Source: Henricia sp. BOLD:AAB3569 | Taxonomy: Eukaryota > Echinodermata > Asteroidea > Spinulosida > Echinasteridae | Assembly (NCBI GenBank): GCA_037783545.1 | Contig: JBBELK010000002.1 | Span: forward strand, 62,001 to 126,000 | Direction: 5' to 3' | DNA: 64,000 nucleotides | Shown: positions 33,512 through 43,625 of the stretch, one piece after another | Layout: each line of letters begins with the position of its first letter | Position numbering within the stretch: the first letter of the stretch is position 1 | Notes under the pieces: model-generated | Databases searched by the model: none | Told to the model about the DNA's origin: nothing | Seen by the model: the letters and a program-made list of their open reading frames with translations, nothing else | Program-made: the position numbers and the translations under genes

Positions 33512-34543
33512 ATGGAGGTTCCAACAAACGTTACTCTCGCATTAACCAAGACTTGGTATAGCTACCCAGAGCTGGTCGTCTTTGGCGTCGGGTTCAGCAT
33601 TCTCATCATCCTGGCAATCGCCGGTAACAGCCTGGTCTTGGCTGCCGTGGCCCGGACCAAGAGACTCCAGAACGTCACCAACGTCTTTGTTGTCAACCTG
33701 AGCGTGTGTGATTGCCTGTCCAGCTTGGCCTTTATCTGGAGCATGCCGGGCATGTTCAGCAAGACGCCCGGCTATCCGCTACAGACCCAAGTTCCTTGCG
33801 TGGTTTCCGCTGCCTTGATCTCCATCTCTTTCGGATGTGGAGTCTCCACCATGTTAAACATTGCCGTGATCCGTTGCATACTGATCACCAGACCCAGGGA
33901 GACCTACCGGTGGCTGTACACACCTAAAAAGATTGCCCTGATGATCTTCGTCTCCTGGCTCGTGTCTCTGTTGACCGGCGTACTACCTCCACTGCTTGGA
34001 AAGGGCCATCTTGGCTTCGATATTAAAAGTCGAAGCTGCATATTAGCTTCGAAATATCACGAAGTCCTCGTTGCAGTGTATTACCCGTTGTCCCTGATTG
34101 TGGTCGTTACTTCTTACGTCTTGATCTGGCGACATGTCAGGCGCCATTTTAAACATCGCCAAGATGACATTGGTCTGCAGTCGCCAGCGGTTCACGCTTC
34201 TGCCTCGCCGTCCGCAGACAAACTGGATACTGACGACGTCATCAATAACACCGAATGTTACACCATGACGAAGCAGTCCCGCCAGCGGCGCTCCCGTATG
34301 AGGAACGACGAGCTAAAAATCACTAAGAACCTCTTCCTGGTCGTCTTAGCTTACGTGGTTTGCTTCACGCCGCTTTACATTATGCATGCAGTTGGCATGC
34401 AGCGTTATGGGTTGTATGCTGCGTTGTTATTGTTCATGAGTTGCTGCATCAATCCGCTGATTTATGGCGCCAAACATCCACACTTCAGACCTGTGATGCG
34501 ATCCATGATACGGTGCCGATGTTCAAGTGACCAGAACCCTTAA
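33512..34543 (+). CDS. Class A GPCR G5
   Basis: A 343-residue single-exon receptor, open from ATG to TAA. It has the family scheme: NVT near residue 6, GNS in TM1, NLSVCD in TM2, TM3 cysteine in VPCVV, CFTP in TM6, NPLIYGAKH in TM7 and the tail RCRCSSDQNP. It is the outlier at the end of TM3: MLNIAVIRC replaces MANIALNRC, so the DRY-equivalent is IRC. ECL2 is shorter (SRSCILASKYHE), lacking the acidic stretch of the others, and ICL3 reads NDELKITKN. These changes sit where ligand and G-protein contacts are expected, so it may differ in function or be relaxing towards loss. The 3' flank is shared with G1. Confidence 0.87.
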   Translation: MEVPTNVTLALTKTWYSYPELVVFGVGFSILIILAIAGNSLVLAAVARTKRLQNVTNVFVVNLSVCDCLSSLAFIWSMPGMFSKTPGYPLQTQVPCVVSAALISISFGCGVSTMLNIAVIRCILITRPRETYRWLYTPKKIALMIFVSWLVSLLTGVLPPLLGKGHLGFDIKSRSCILASKYHEVLVAVYYPLSLIVVVTSYVLIWRHVRRHFKHRQDDIGLQSPAVHASASPSADKLDTDDVINNTECYTMTKQSRQRRSRMRNDELKITKNLFLVVLAYVVCFTPLYIMHAVGMQRYGLYAALLLFMSCCINPLIYGAKHPHFRPVMRSMIRCRCSSDQNP

Positions 34544-35465
34544 AGGTACAGTACATCATTTGCAGTGACCCCAATTTTTTTTCATGAGTTGACAAGAAAA
34601 ACCTTACTAAAAGAGTTAATAACAGTGGTACCAAACACCACATGAATTTATCTCTGTCTAAAATGGTATTATGTGTGAGATATTAACAACTGAAGGTGGT
34701 TTTCTAAAAAAATAAAGGTATTTTGCAAATAACTGTTTTACCATTCAACTCAACACAAAAGTCACGAATGGATTTTTCAAGTTTTCAGAAGTATTACTGC
34801 CTCTATGTTTCTGAAATTTGTACCAGTTTTATCAACATGGGCTTCCAGTCACGAGTGGAAATAACACCCTTTGTAAAGTTTTACCAAATCATGTACCGGT
34901 ACTTTTAAGTACTTTTAAGTACTTTTAAGCTAACTGTCGTCTTGCGGTAATCGGGGAATGAATTTTAATTGATGTGCTTTTTTCAAACAATCTACTTCGA
35001 CAGATTCCAACAAATGAACTGAGGGTCCCGACAACATGTGCTCCCAGAGCATCAAGACACTCTTTCCTTAAACCAATCGGTAAGCCCATATATAACTGTT
35101 TTAGCAAGACAGCCAACTTTTCAAGTTTAAAACAATTGTTATAATGGAGTCTATTTACTACGAATCATTTCTACAAGAAGCTAATTAAGCACTTTTAGAG
35201 TAATACATATACAAAATCAATCGAAATGATGTTGTACAGTTGGACTAATTGTGATTTTGTAATTATACAAGTTTTTGTAACTTTGGTGTTGATTGTGGTT
35301 GTTTAACTTGTAGACTAGCACAAAACAAGTTCCTGTGTTCGTTTATTGTGAGCAGATGGCAATAAATTTAGTTTATTTCGATTCAACATTTGCACAGACC
35401 ATAAACGCTATGTTGTACTTCTGCCTAGACTACCTTTATCAAATCTTGATACAATCCATAATTCA
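34544..35465. repeat. Duplicated downstream flank (G5 against G1)
   Basis: Nearly colinear with 24901-25860: AGTTGACA..AAAAACCT, CACAAAAGTCACGAATGG, TTTTATCAACATGGGCTTC, and ACTAGCACAAAACAAGTTCC are shared. It marks the duplication unit as gene plus about 1 kb of 3' sequence. No gene seen in it. Confidence 0.8.
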
Positions 35466-35779
35466 AACGTAGGGCCTACTACCTTACACATATGTAGTTT
35501 GAAACAGGCATTTGCCAGTCTGTCTTTCAGTACTGAAGGATAGCGAAAATGCTTACCACTCTTGCTGTTTGGTAAGTACATACAAATATTCAAAAATAAA
35601 CGCATAAATAAATGGTTGACGTATTACAGTAGTTTCTCTGTTCCTGTAAACAAAATACAGCAATTTACCTTATAGGTGATTCTGCAGTAATTGGCTACTA
35701 TTGTAAATTTGACAGTAAATTACTGGCAACTCAGCTGCCAGTAATTTACTGTAAAAATTACAGGAATTGTTTACAGTGT

Positions 35780-36064
35780 AGAAAGTGCCGTTTTATGTAT
35801 GTCACGTAATTCTTAAATTTGTGGCTTTTTGGCAACTATAAGGCCATCCTCGACATCAACTACAGAGGGTTCGTTCAATCTTTACTTTATTTACAACTTT
35901 AACTCGAGAAGACGAAGAAGGAGGTACAGTTTTCGAAGTGGGAGGAAAACCCCGAGGTCGTATCTCGGTGGAAACCCCACAAGTCAAGGAAGCGAACCCG
36001 GGACGCCAGAGGTGAGAGGCAGAGAAAGAACCACGCCGCCAATTAACCCGGCCGCCCGGTAGAG
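35780..36064. repeat. Dispersed block B, copy 2
   Basis: Related to 32515-32790. On the minus strand it begins GCTCTACCGGGCGGCC and contains GGGTTCGCTTCC, which resembles a pol III B box, so a tRNA-derived SINE is possible; the A box is not convincing. Confidence 0.45.
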
Positions 36065-36243
36065 CATTTCTTTGTTAGTTGGGGGGGAAATGGAATTTTG
36101 AAGCAAATAACAGGATATTCTGACCTCTAGGTAGAAAATAGTATTGCGATTATAAATACGACCAATTAGATGCTTTCTCCGTGAGCGAGGCGTTATACCG
36201 CTATAACCTCCGCAAAACTGTGTTGTCTACAATTTTATGGTAA

Positions 36244-36530
36244 AATGAAACGGAAATATGTACATTTATGTATCGGTTTCGATTTTAATGTTTATGCATG
36301 TAATAAAAATTAATGATCAGAGGATTTCGATATTTTATTGTGTTGTGAGAGGATGTTTTATGCAAGGTCACTGGGTACCCATGTAGTTTGAAGATACAAC
36401 GTTCAAAAGTGAAGTTGTATCATCACTGATTCTAGATACAATAGAAACGGAATGATGTGAAAGATGTGGGACCTTTTGTATTTATAGAATAAAGTAATTG
36501 TTGCATCAGTTATCGAGTCAACTCACTTAT
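36244..36530 (+). repeat. Dispersed block C, copy 1
   Basis: Strongly matches 40630-40926 (GAAACGGAAATATGTACATT, GGTCACTGGGTACCCAT, GATACAATAGAAACGGAATG, GAATAAAGTAATTGTTGCAT). It contains an AATAAA and could be a shared 3' transcript end or a short transposon. Nothing coding seen. Confidence 0.7.
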
Positions 36531-36992
36531 ATAAATAATTTTGCATATTAACATACAAAGTGTGAGGCCCTTTTTTACATTTAATCCTTATTACTTCCTG
36601 TATAAATGTACACGTATCTGCAAGAAATTTAAAACAACCGTAATATTGTACATAAATGACAGAAGTGAATATTTAGTAAATTTAATATTAATTTCTCTTG
36701 TAGCAGAATTTGTAAATGCACTGATTAAGCAAGTACAATGTAATTAAAATGTTGTAGTTATTGAGCTATAGAAAATCACAAACGGAATGAAAGGCTGATT
36801 GTCCAGATGTTTTAGAGAATAGAATGTCGTTATCCTTTTTCTACTTTAAGACGGTGCCATTTTTAAATTTTGTCCACACTTTAATGCACGTTTTGTCAAG
36901 CGTGCTCGCATCTGCTGTGCATACATGTTTAAAACTCCAATACATCATTTGAAGTTAACCAAAATTTTACTACACGAGTTGACCAAAATAAA

Positions 36993-37148
36993 GAATCGAT
37001 TCAAAGTTTGGAATCGATTCCAAGTTGGGAACCGATTCCAAGTTGGGAACCGATTCCAAGTTGGGAACCGATTCCAAGTTAAGAACCGATTCCAAGTTGG
37101 GAACCGATTCCAAGTTAGGAACCGATTCCAAGTTGGGAATCGATTGGG
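36993..37148. repeat. 18-bp minisatellite
   Basis: About eight tandem units of GAACCGATTCCAAGTTGG with point variants. Because 18 is a multiple of three, all six frames stay partly open (RFQVGN repeats), but there is no gene context. It lies inside receptor-flank sequence shared with other copies. Confidence 0.9.
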
Positions 37149-37689
37149 CGAGTTTCAGGTTTTTGAAGTATTACTGCGTCTATGAGGCTGAAATTTCTAC
37201 AAGGCAGTTTATCAAGCTTAGGTCACTTCTTAGTTATGTGATGCTGTTGTTCCTGTTGAAATGTTTCCAATCATTAATCTGTCTTTAACAACTTTAGAGA
37301 TTTTTAGACTTGTCTGAAGTTGAGAAAAAAATGTCTGCCTGTATTCTCCAAATTAAGCCGAGTCCGCATTGGACTCTCGGTTTGCCCTGGCAAATCTGAG
37401 TCGAGTTAATCTGGGCTTAAAAGGTGCACTCACCATGTTTTGGGGTTCTGTCTGAAAGGGGATCTTGAGGGGTTTGAAAAGATCTGGCCAAACAATTTTA
37501 ATTATGAGTAATTAAAATCAAAAAATTATTTAAACGTAACAAACTGCAAGACCTTTAGAAGTGAAGACATTTGAAGGTGGTGTACTGATTAGCAATCGCA
37601 CGTCGTCACAAAGATGGCTGAAAAGTTATACATGTAATAACCCGAGTATCCTCACTGTCATTCAAAACCATTAACCTTCAAACTAAAGA

Positions 37690-38251
37690 TGGTGAATTTA
37701 AAATGATGAGCCATTAAAGATATAGTATCCAATAAGACACCCCCTCTGGCGAACGCACAATTCAGTGCGCAAAATCTTTCTCCTACCTACATATTGCAGC
37801 TCCGATAAGACGTGCTCGGAAGTTTACATTCTGGAAAGAAAATATCACTGAAATGAAAAGCCTCCCCTTCCCTATCCCACTTTCAGGAAAGTGCCATTGC
37901 ACAATATCGGCGAAGCCCATGATGAAAATTAGAATGTTCCCTTGCCTGTTCGCCAACAGAAAATCTTCTGTTTCTATGCCTGTTTTCTTAAATTTCTGTA
38001 AAAAAAATATCACGAAATTAAAAGCCTACTTTTGGTTAAAACTGAAAGTCAGTAACTTCAAACGGTACTGTTGAGTCATATGACAAGAAACACTAAAAAA
38101 GTGAAACGTTTACATGATGCCGGTGCAAATCATATCCTAGATGGAAAGAAGGAACTTGAGTCTACAAAGCGATATGCCGTAACAAACAAATAAATACGTG
38201 TGAAATGAAGCCATCATCGCAATCGTATCACAGGAAAACAAATGGTGCAGC
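37690..38251 (+). promoter_or_regulatory. G6 upstream block lacking the TATA box
   Basis: The distal conserved elements are all present, including GATGCCGGTGCAAATCATAT and GAAGGAACTTGAGTC. At about 38170 the sequence reads GCGATATGCCG where paralogues read GCGATATTTATAGATTGCCG, so about nine bases with the TATA core are gone. The downstream part, AAATACGTGTGAAATGAAGC and CAATCGTATCACAGG, is intact. Confidence 0.7.
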
Positions 38252-39286
38252 ATGGAGGTTCATACAAACGTTACTCTCGCATTAACCGAGGCGTTGTACA
38301 CCTACCCCGAGTTTGTCGTCTGCGGCGTCGGATTCAGCATTATCATCACCATGGCGATCGCCGGTAACAGCCTGGTCTTGGCTGCAGTGGCCCGGACCAA
38401 GAGACTCAAGAACGTCACCAACGTCTTCGTGGTCAACCTGAGCGTGTGTGATTGCCTATCCAGCATGGCCTTCATCTGGAGCCTGCCGGGGACGTTCAGC
38501 AAGACGCCCGGGTATCCGCTACAGACCAAGGTTCCTTGCATGGTTACTGGTGCCGTGGTCTTCGTCTCATTCGGATGTGGAGTCTACACCATGGCAAACA
38601 TCGCCCTGAACCGTTGCATACTGATCACCAGACCCAGGGAGACCTACCAGTGGCTGTACACACCCAAGAAGATTGCCCTGATGGTCTTCGTCTCCTGGCT
38701 CGTGCCTCTGTTGACCACCGCACTACCTCCACTGCTTGGAATGGGCGAACTTGGCTTCGATCCTGAGAGTCGAACCTGCACTCATGTTGAAACCCATTCC
38801 AGAAATTCGGAATATAACACAGTGCACGTCGCTGTTTATTACCCTTTGCCCGTGACTGTGATCGTTGCTTCCTACGTCTTGATCTGGCGACATGTCAGGC
38901 TCCACTTTAAACATCGCCAAGATGACATCGGTCTGCAATCGGCAGCGGTCCACGCTTCTGCCTCGTCGTTCGCAGACAAACTGGATACTAATGACGTCAT
39001 CAATGACACCGAATGTTCCACGATAAGGAGGGAGCAGTCCCGCCACCGGCGCTCCCGTAGGAGGAACGACGAGCTGACGATCACCAAGAACCTCTTCCTG
39101 GTCGTCTTAGCTTTTGTGATTTGCTTCACACCTGTTTCTGTCTTGAATGTTGCCAAAATAGCGCGTTATCAGTTGTACGCTACGTTGGTCTTGTTCATGA
39201 GTTGCTGCATTAATCCGCTGATCTACGCCTGCAAGCACCCTCACTTCAGCCCGGTGATGCGGTCTATGATCCGGTGCCGATATTAG
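38252..39286 (+). CDS. Class A GPCR G6
   Basis: A 344-residue single-exon receptor, ATG 38252, stop TAG. It has all family marks: NVT, GNS in TM1, NLSVCD, VPCMV cysteine, MANIALNRC, TYQWLYTPKK, ESRTC in ECL2, basic ICL3 (RHRRSRRRNDELTITKN), ICFTP in TM6, NPLIYACKHPHF in TM7 and a tail cut to RCRY, without the SSDQNP end of G2 and G5. From ICL3 through the stop and some 180 bases beyond, it is nearly identical to G8, whereas the first two thirds differ more. This points to a recent conversion or a shared duplication end. Its promoter has lost the TATA box. Confidence 0.88.
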   Translation: MEVHTNVTLALTEALYTYPEFVVCGVGFSIIITMAIAGNSLVLAAVARTKRLKNVTNVFVVNLSVCDCLSSMAFIWSLPGTFSKTPGYPLQTKVPCMVTGAVVFVSFGCGVYTMANIALNRCILITRPRETYQWLYTPKKIALMVFVSWLVPLLTTALPPLLGMGELGFDPESRTCTHVETHSRNSEYNTVHVAVYYPLPVTVIVASYVLIWRHVRLHFKHRQDDIGLQSAAVHASASSFADKLDTNDVINDTECSTIRREQSRHRRSRRRNDELTITKNLFLVVLAFVICFTPVSVLNVAKIARYQLYATLVLFMSCCINPLIYACKHPHFSPVMRSMIRCRY

Positions 39287-39297
39287 GATGACCAGAA

Positions 39298-39460
39298 TCC
39301 CTCCTCCTTTCCACCCACCCCTCCATCCTCCCCACCCCTACTCCCCACCCCTCTTCCCGGCCCACCCCTTACTACCCTCTCCATTCCTCCCCACCATCAT
39401 CCCACCTACCTCTTCCACACCCCACCTCACCCTCTCCTCTTCCCACCCACTTCCAAGAAA
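39298..39460 (+). repeat. Pyrimidine-rich tract downstream of G6
   Basis: About 160 bases of CCACCC/CTCC-rich sequence starting 12 bases after the stop, nearly identical to 43441-43625 after G8 and similar to 32940-33172. It ends at AAGTGCCATTGCACAATC. Confidence 0.85.
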
Positions 39461-39499
39461 GTGCCATTGCACAATCCCGGCGAAGCCCATGATGACACT

Positions 39500-39920
39500 G
39501 TAAAATAAAGATGGTGAATTTAAAATGATGAGCCATTAAAGATACAGTCTCCACTATAAGACACCCCCTGCGGAGAATGCGCAATTCAGTGCGCATAAAC
39601 TTTCTCCTACCCCTACATATTGCAGCTTCGATAAGACGTGCTCGGAAGTTTACATTCTGGAAAGAAAATATCACTGAAATGAAAAGCCAACTTTTTGTTG
39701 AAACTAAAAGTCAGTAACTCAAACGGTACTGTTGATTCATATGACAAAAAACACTAAAAGAGTGAAACGTTTACATGATGCCGGTGCAAATCATATCCTG
39801 GATGAAAAGAAGGAACTTGAGTCGACAAAGGGATATTTATAGAGCGCCGAAACAAATAAATACGTGTAAAATGAAGCCATTATCGCAATCGTATCACATC
39901 AGGAAAACAAACAGTGCAGC
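39500..39920 (+). promoter_or_regulatory. G7 upstream block
   Basis: The conserved block, with TATTTATAG at 39835-39843 and the ATG at 39921. It is as well preserved as in the intact genes although G7 is a pseudogene. Confidence 0.65.
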
Positions 39921-41365
39921 ATGGCGGTTCCTACAAACGATACGTTCGCATTAACCGAGGCGTTGTACACCTACCCCGAGCTGGTCGTCTGCGGCGTCGG
40001 GTTCAGCATTCTCATCATCCTGGCAATCGCCGGTAACAGCCTAGTCTTGGCTGCCGTGGCCCGGACCAAGAGACTCCAGAACGTCACCAACGTGTTCGTG
40101 GTCAACCTGAGCGTGTGTGATTGCCTATCCAGCCTGGCCTTTATCTTGAGCCTGCCGGGCATGTTGAGCAAGACGCCCGGCTATCCGCTGCAGACCCAAG
40201 TTCCTTGCGTGTTTTCCGGTGCCTTGCTTCATGTCTCCTTTGGATGTGGAATCTACACCATGGCAAACATCGCTCTGAACCGTTACATACTGATCACCAG
40301 ACCCAGGGAGACCTACCAGTGGATGTACACACCCAAGAAGATTGCCCTGATGATCATTGTCTCCTGGCTCGTGCCTCTGTTGACCACCGCACTACCTCCA
40401 CTGCTTGGAATGGGCGAACTTGGCTTCGATGTTAGGAGTCGAACCTGCACTGATGTCGACACTAACCCCAGAGCTTTGGAATATGACATAGTGCACGTCG
40501 CTGTTTATTACCCGTTGCCCCTGACTGTGATCGTTGCTTCCTAAGTCTTGATCTGGCGACATGTCAGGCGCCATTTTAAACATCGCCAAGATGACATCAG
40601 TCTGCAATTGTCAGTGGTCTCGTCTGACATGAAACGGAAATATGTACATTTATTCCAAAAAACAGCCCGTTTGTATCGGTTTCGATTTTAATGTTTATGC
40701 ATGTAATAAAAACTAATAAGAGGATTTCGATATTTGATTGTGTTTTGAGAAGATGTTTTATGCAAGGTCACTGGGTACCCATTCAGTTTGAAGATACAAC
40801 GTTAAGAAGTGAAGTTGTATCATCACTGATTCTAGATACAATAGAAACGGAATGATGATGTGAAAGATGTGGGACCTTTTGTATTTATAGAATAAAGTAA
40901 TTGTTGCATCAGTTATCGAGTCAACACGTCGAACAAATTCACCAAAGTTCGATCCATATTTCGCCACCTTCTTACAAATCTGAAGATACTCATTAGGAGT
41001 ATAAGAGCGTACTCCCGGTATAACAGGGAGTGGGGAGAGCATACTATCACTGACCCGGGTGACGTTATTTTCGCCGTTCGGGGGCGCAGGAATATCATCA
41101 TGTCAACACGAGTAGGAGGAACGACGAGTTGACGATCACCAAGAACCTCTTCGCGGTCGTGCTAGCGTTCCTCGTGTGTTTCTCACCCATCCTTGTCATG
41201 GTTGTTACCAATCGCAACCGCTATCAGCTATATGCTGCACTAGTCTTGTTCGTGAGTTGCTGCATTAATCCGCTGATTTACGCCGCCAAACACCCACACT
41301 TTAGCCCGGTGATGCGATCCATAATCCGGTGCCGATGTTCAACTCACCAGACCTCGTTGGTATGA
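39921..41365 (+). pseudogene. Receptor G7, stop in TM5 and insertion in ICL3
   Basis: Open from MAVPTNDT to TM5, where TAC of the paralogues is TAA at 40542-40544 (VIVAS then stop). The NVT site has become NDT. It is the only copy with a canonical-looking NRY at the end of TM3 (LNRYILITRP). After about 80 more receptor bases, 40627-41108 is foreign sequence, and the gene resumes at GGAGGAACGACGAG through TM6 (VCFSPILVM), NPLIYAAKH and a divergent tail (RCRCSTHQTSLV). Confidence 0.9.
40627..41108. repeat. Block C, copy 2, plus unknown sequence inside G7
   Basis: 40630-40926 matches 36244-36530. The remaining part, to 41108, has a minus-strand frame (IPGVRSYTPNEYLQICKK) that I do not recognise. 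It splits ICL3 of G7. Confidence 0.65.
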
Positions 41366-41989
41366 TAGCGTGTACCGATCGACTCGCCTACATAAAACAT
41401 CGGTGGTTTTATTCGCACGATTTGGCCTCTACTTCGATAGATTTAAAAATGAACTGAGGAACCTGACAGGATGAACATCCTTTACCTTTACTCTGCGCTG
41501 CACTAAACAAACATCAACGCATCGTTGCATAGGATACCATTTTCAACAGTACATGGGATTGGACGTACCAATCACGTTGGGTGAGCAAAATCCCTTATCA
41601 AAAGCCTTCCATGAGTCTTACCTTGAACAATGACAAGATGGTTGATTTCCAGTTGTAAAAGCCAATGGAATAAATGACATCTGTTTTGTATCTAAACATA
41701 CAGGGCCTGACAGACAGACTGTTTTATACACGCATATGCATATAGGCCTGCCAGGCAGTCTCGGTTTCCCCTGGAAAATCTGGGTCAAGCTTTCGCCGGG
41801 GTTCACCATGTCTTGTGCCTCTGTCTGCCGTAGCAACTTGTGGAGTTTGAAGGCCGAAAAACTTGGGAGTAATTGAAAAAGTCTTCTAAACGCAACAAAC
41901 TACAAGACCTTTGGAGTAAGTGAAGACTTTTTGAATTAAAGACCTTGGCAGATCTTCTGATTGGTGATCACACGACGTACGTTAGTACG

Positions 41990-42404
41990 AAGATGGCTCA
42001 AAAGTTATAATAATCTGAGAAACCTGTCATTCAAAATCATTAACCTTCAAAATAAAGATGGTGAATTCAAAATGTTGAGCCATTAAAGATATAGTCTCCA
42101 ATAAGACACCCCCTCCGGAGAACGCGCAATTGAGTTTACATTCTGGAAAAGAAAATATCAATGAAATGAAAAGCCAACTTTTTGTCGAAACTAAAAGTCA
42201 CTAACTCAAACGGTACTGTTGATTCATATGACAAAAAACACTAAAAATGTGAAACGTTTACATGATGCCGGTGCAAATCATATCCTGGATGAAAAGAAGG
42301 AACTTGAGTCGACAAAGGGATATTTATAGAGTGCCGAAACAAATAAATACGTGTGAAATGAAGCCATCATCGCAATCGTATCACAGGAAAACAAACAGTG
42401 CAGT
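41990..42404 (+). promoter_or_regulatory. G8 upstream block
   Basis: The conserved block, with TATTTATAG at 42321-42329, 84 bp before ATG 42405. GATGCCGGTGCAAATCATAT and GAAGGAACTTGAGTCGACAA are present. Confidence 0.7.
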
Positions 42405-43439
42405 ATGGAGGTTCCAAGAAACGTTACGTTCGCATTAACCGAGGTGTTGTACACCTACCCCGAGCTGGTCGTCCTCGGCGTCGGGTTCAGCATTCTCATC
42501 ATCCTGGCAATCGCCGGTAACAGCCTGGTCTTGGTTGCCGTGGCACAGACCACGAGACTCCAGAACGTTACCAACGTCTTCGTGGTCAACCTGAGCGTGT
42601 GTGATTGCCTGTCCAGCCTGGCCTCGATCTTGAGCCTGCCGGGCATGTTGAGCAAGACGCCCAGCTTTCCGCTGCAGACCCAAGTTCCTTGCGTGGTTTC
42701 CGCTGCCTTGGTCTTCGTCTCCTTCGGATGTGGAGTCAACACCATGGCAAACATCGCCCTGAACCGTTGCATACTGATCACCAGACCCAGGGAGACCTAC
42801 CGGTGGCTGTACACACCCAAGAAGATTGCCCTTGTGGTCTTCGTCTCCTGGCTCGTGCCTCTGTTGACCATCGTACTACCTCCAGTGCTTGAAATGGGCG
42901 ATCTTGGCTTCGATGTTAAAAGTCGAACCTGCGCTGATGTTGAAACCCATCTCAGAGCTTCGGAATATGACAACGTGCAAGTCGCTGTTTTTTACCCGTT
43001 GCCCCTGATTGTGATCGTTACTTCCTACGTCTTGATCTGGCGACATGTCAGGCTCCATTTTAAACATCGCCAAGATGACATCAGTCTGCAATTGTCAGTG
43101 GTCCACGCTTCTGCCTCGTCGTCCGCAGACAAACTGGATACTTATGGCGTCATCAATAACACCGAATGTTCCACGATAACGAGGGAGCAGTCCCGCCACC
43201 GGCGCTCCCGTAGGAGGAACGACGAGCTGACGATCACCAAGAACCTCTTCCTGGTCGTCTTATCTTTTGTGATTTGCTTCACACCTGTTTCTGTCTTGAA
43301 TGTTGCCAAAATAGCGCGTTATCAGTTGTACGCTACGTTGGTCTTGTTCATGAGTTGCTGCATTAATCCGCTGATCTACGCCTGCAAGCACCCTCACTTC
43401 AGCCCGGTGATGCGGTCTATGATCCGGTGCCGATATTAG
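42405..43439 (+). CDS. Class A GPCR G8
   Basis: A 344-residue single-exon receptor, open from ATG 42405 to TAG 43439. The N-terminal site reads NVT; TM1 carries GNS, TM2 NLSVCD, the TM3 cysteine is in VPCVV, and TM3 ends MANIALNRC. VAQTTRLQNVTN in loop 1 is less basic than VARTKRLQ in the others. ECL2 has KSRTCADVETH, TM6 ICFTPVSVL and TM7 NPLIYACKHPHF; the tail is RCRY. The last third and the 3' flank are almost the same as G6. Expected at the plasma membrane as a seven-pass receptor; ligand unknown. Confidence 0.88.
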   Translation: MEVPRNVTFALTEVLYTYPELVVLGVGFSILIILAIAGNSLVLVAVAQTTRLQNVTNVFVVNLSVCDCLSSLASILSLPGMLSKTPSFPLQTQVPCVVSAALVFVSFGCGVNTMANIALNRCILITRPRETYRWLYTPKKIALVVFVSWLVPLLTIVLPPVLEMGDLGFDVKSRTCADVETHLRASEYDNVQVAVFYPLPLIVIVTSYVLIWRHVRLHFKHRQDDISLQLSVVHASASSSADKLDTYGVINNTECSTITREQSRHRRSRRRNDELTITKNLFLVVLSFVICFTPVSVLNVAKIARYQLYATLVLFMSCCINPLIYACKHPHFSPVMRSMIRCRY

Positions 43440-43440
43440 G

Positions 43441-43625
43441 ATGACCAGAACCCCTCCTCCTTTCCACCCACCCCTCCATCCTCCCCACCCCTACTCCCCA
43501 CCCCTCTTCCCGGCCCACCCCTTACTACCCCTCTCCATTCCTCCCCACCATCATCCCACCTACCTCTTCCACACCCCACCTCACCCTCTCCTCTTCCCAC
43601 CCACTCTCCTCTCCTCTCCCACTTC
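43441..43625 (+). repeat. Pyrimidine-rich tract downstream of G8
   Basis: Same tract as 39298-39460 with a short extension (CTCTCCTCTCC). It ends at TCCAAGAAAGTGCCATTG. Confidence 0.85.

Noticed and set aside
36925-37185. Repeat protein with RFQVGN units
   Set aside because: The 18-bp minisatellite keeps every frame open; no gene context.
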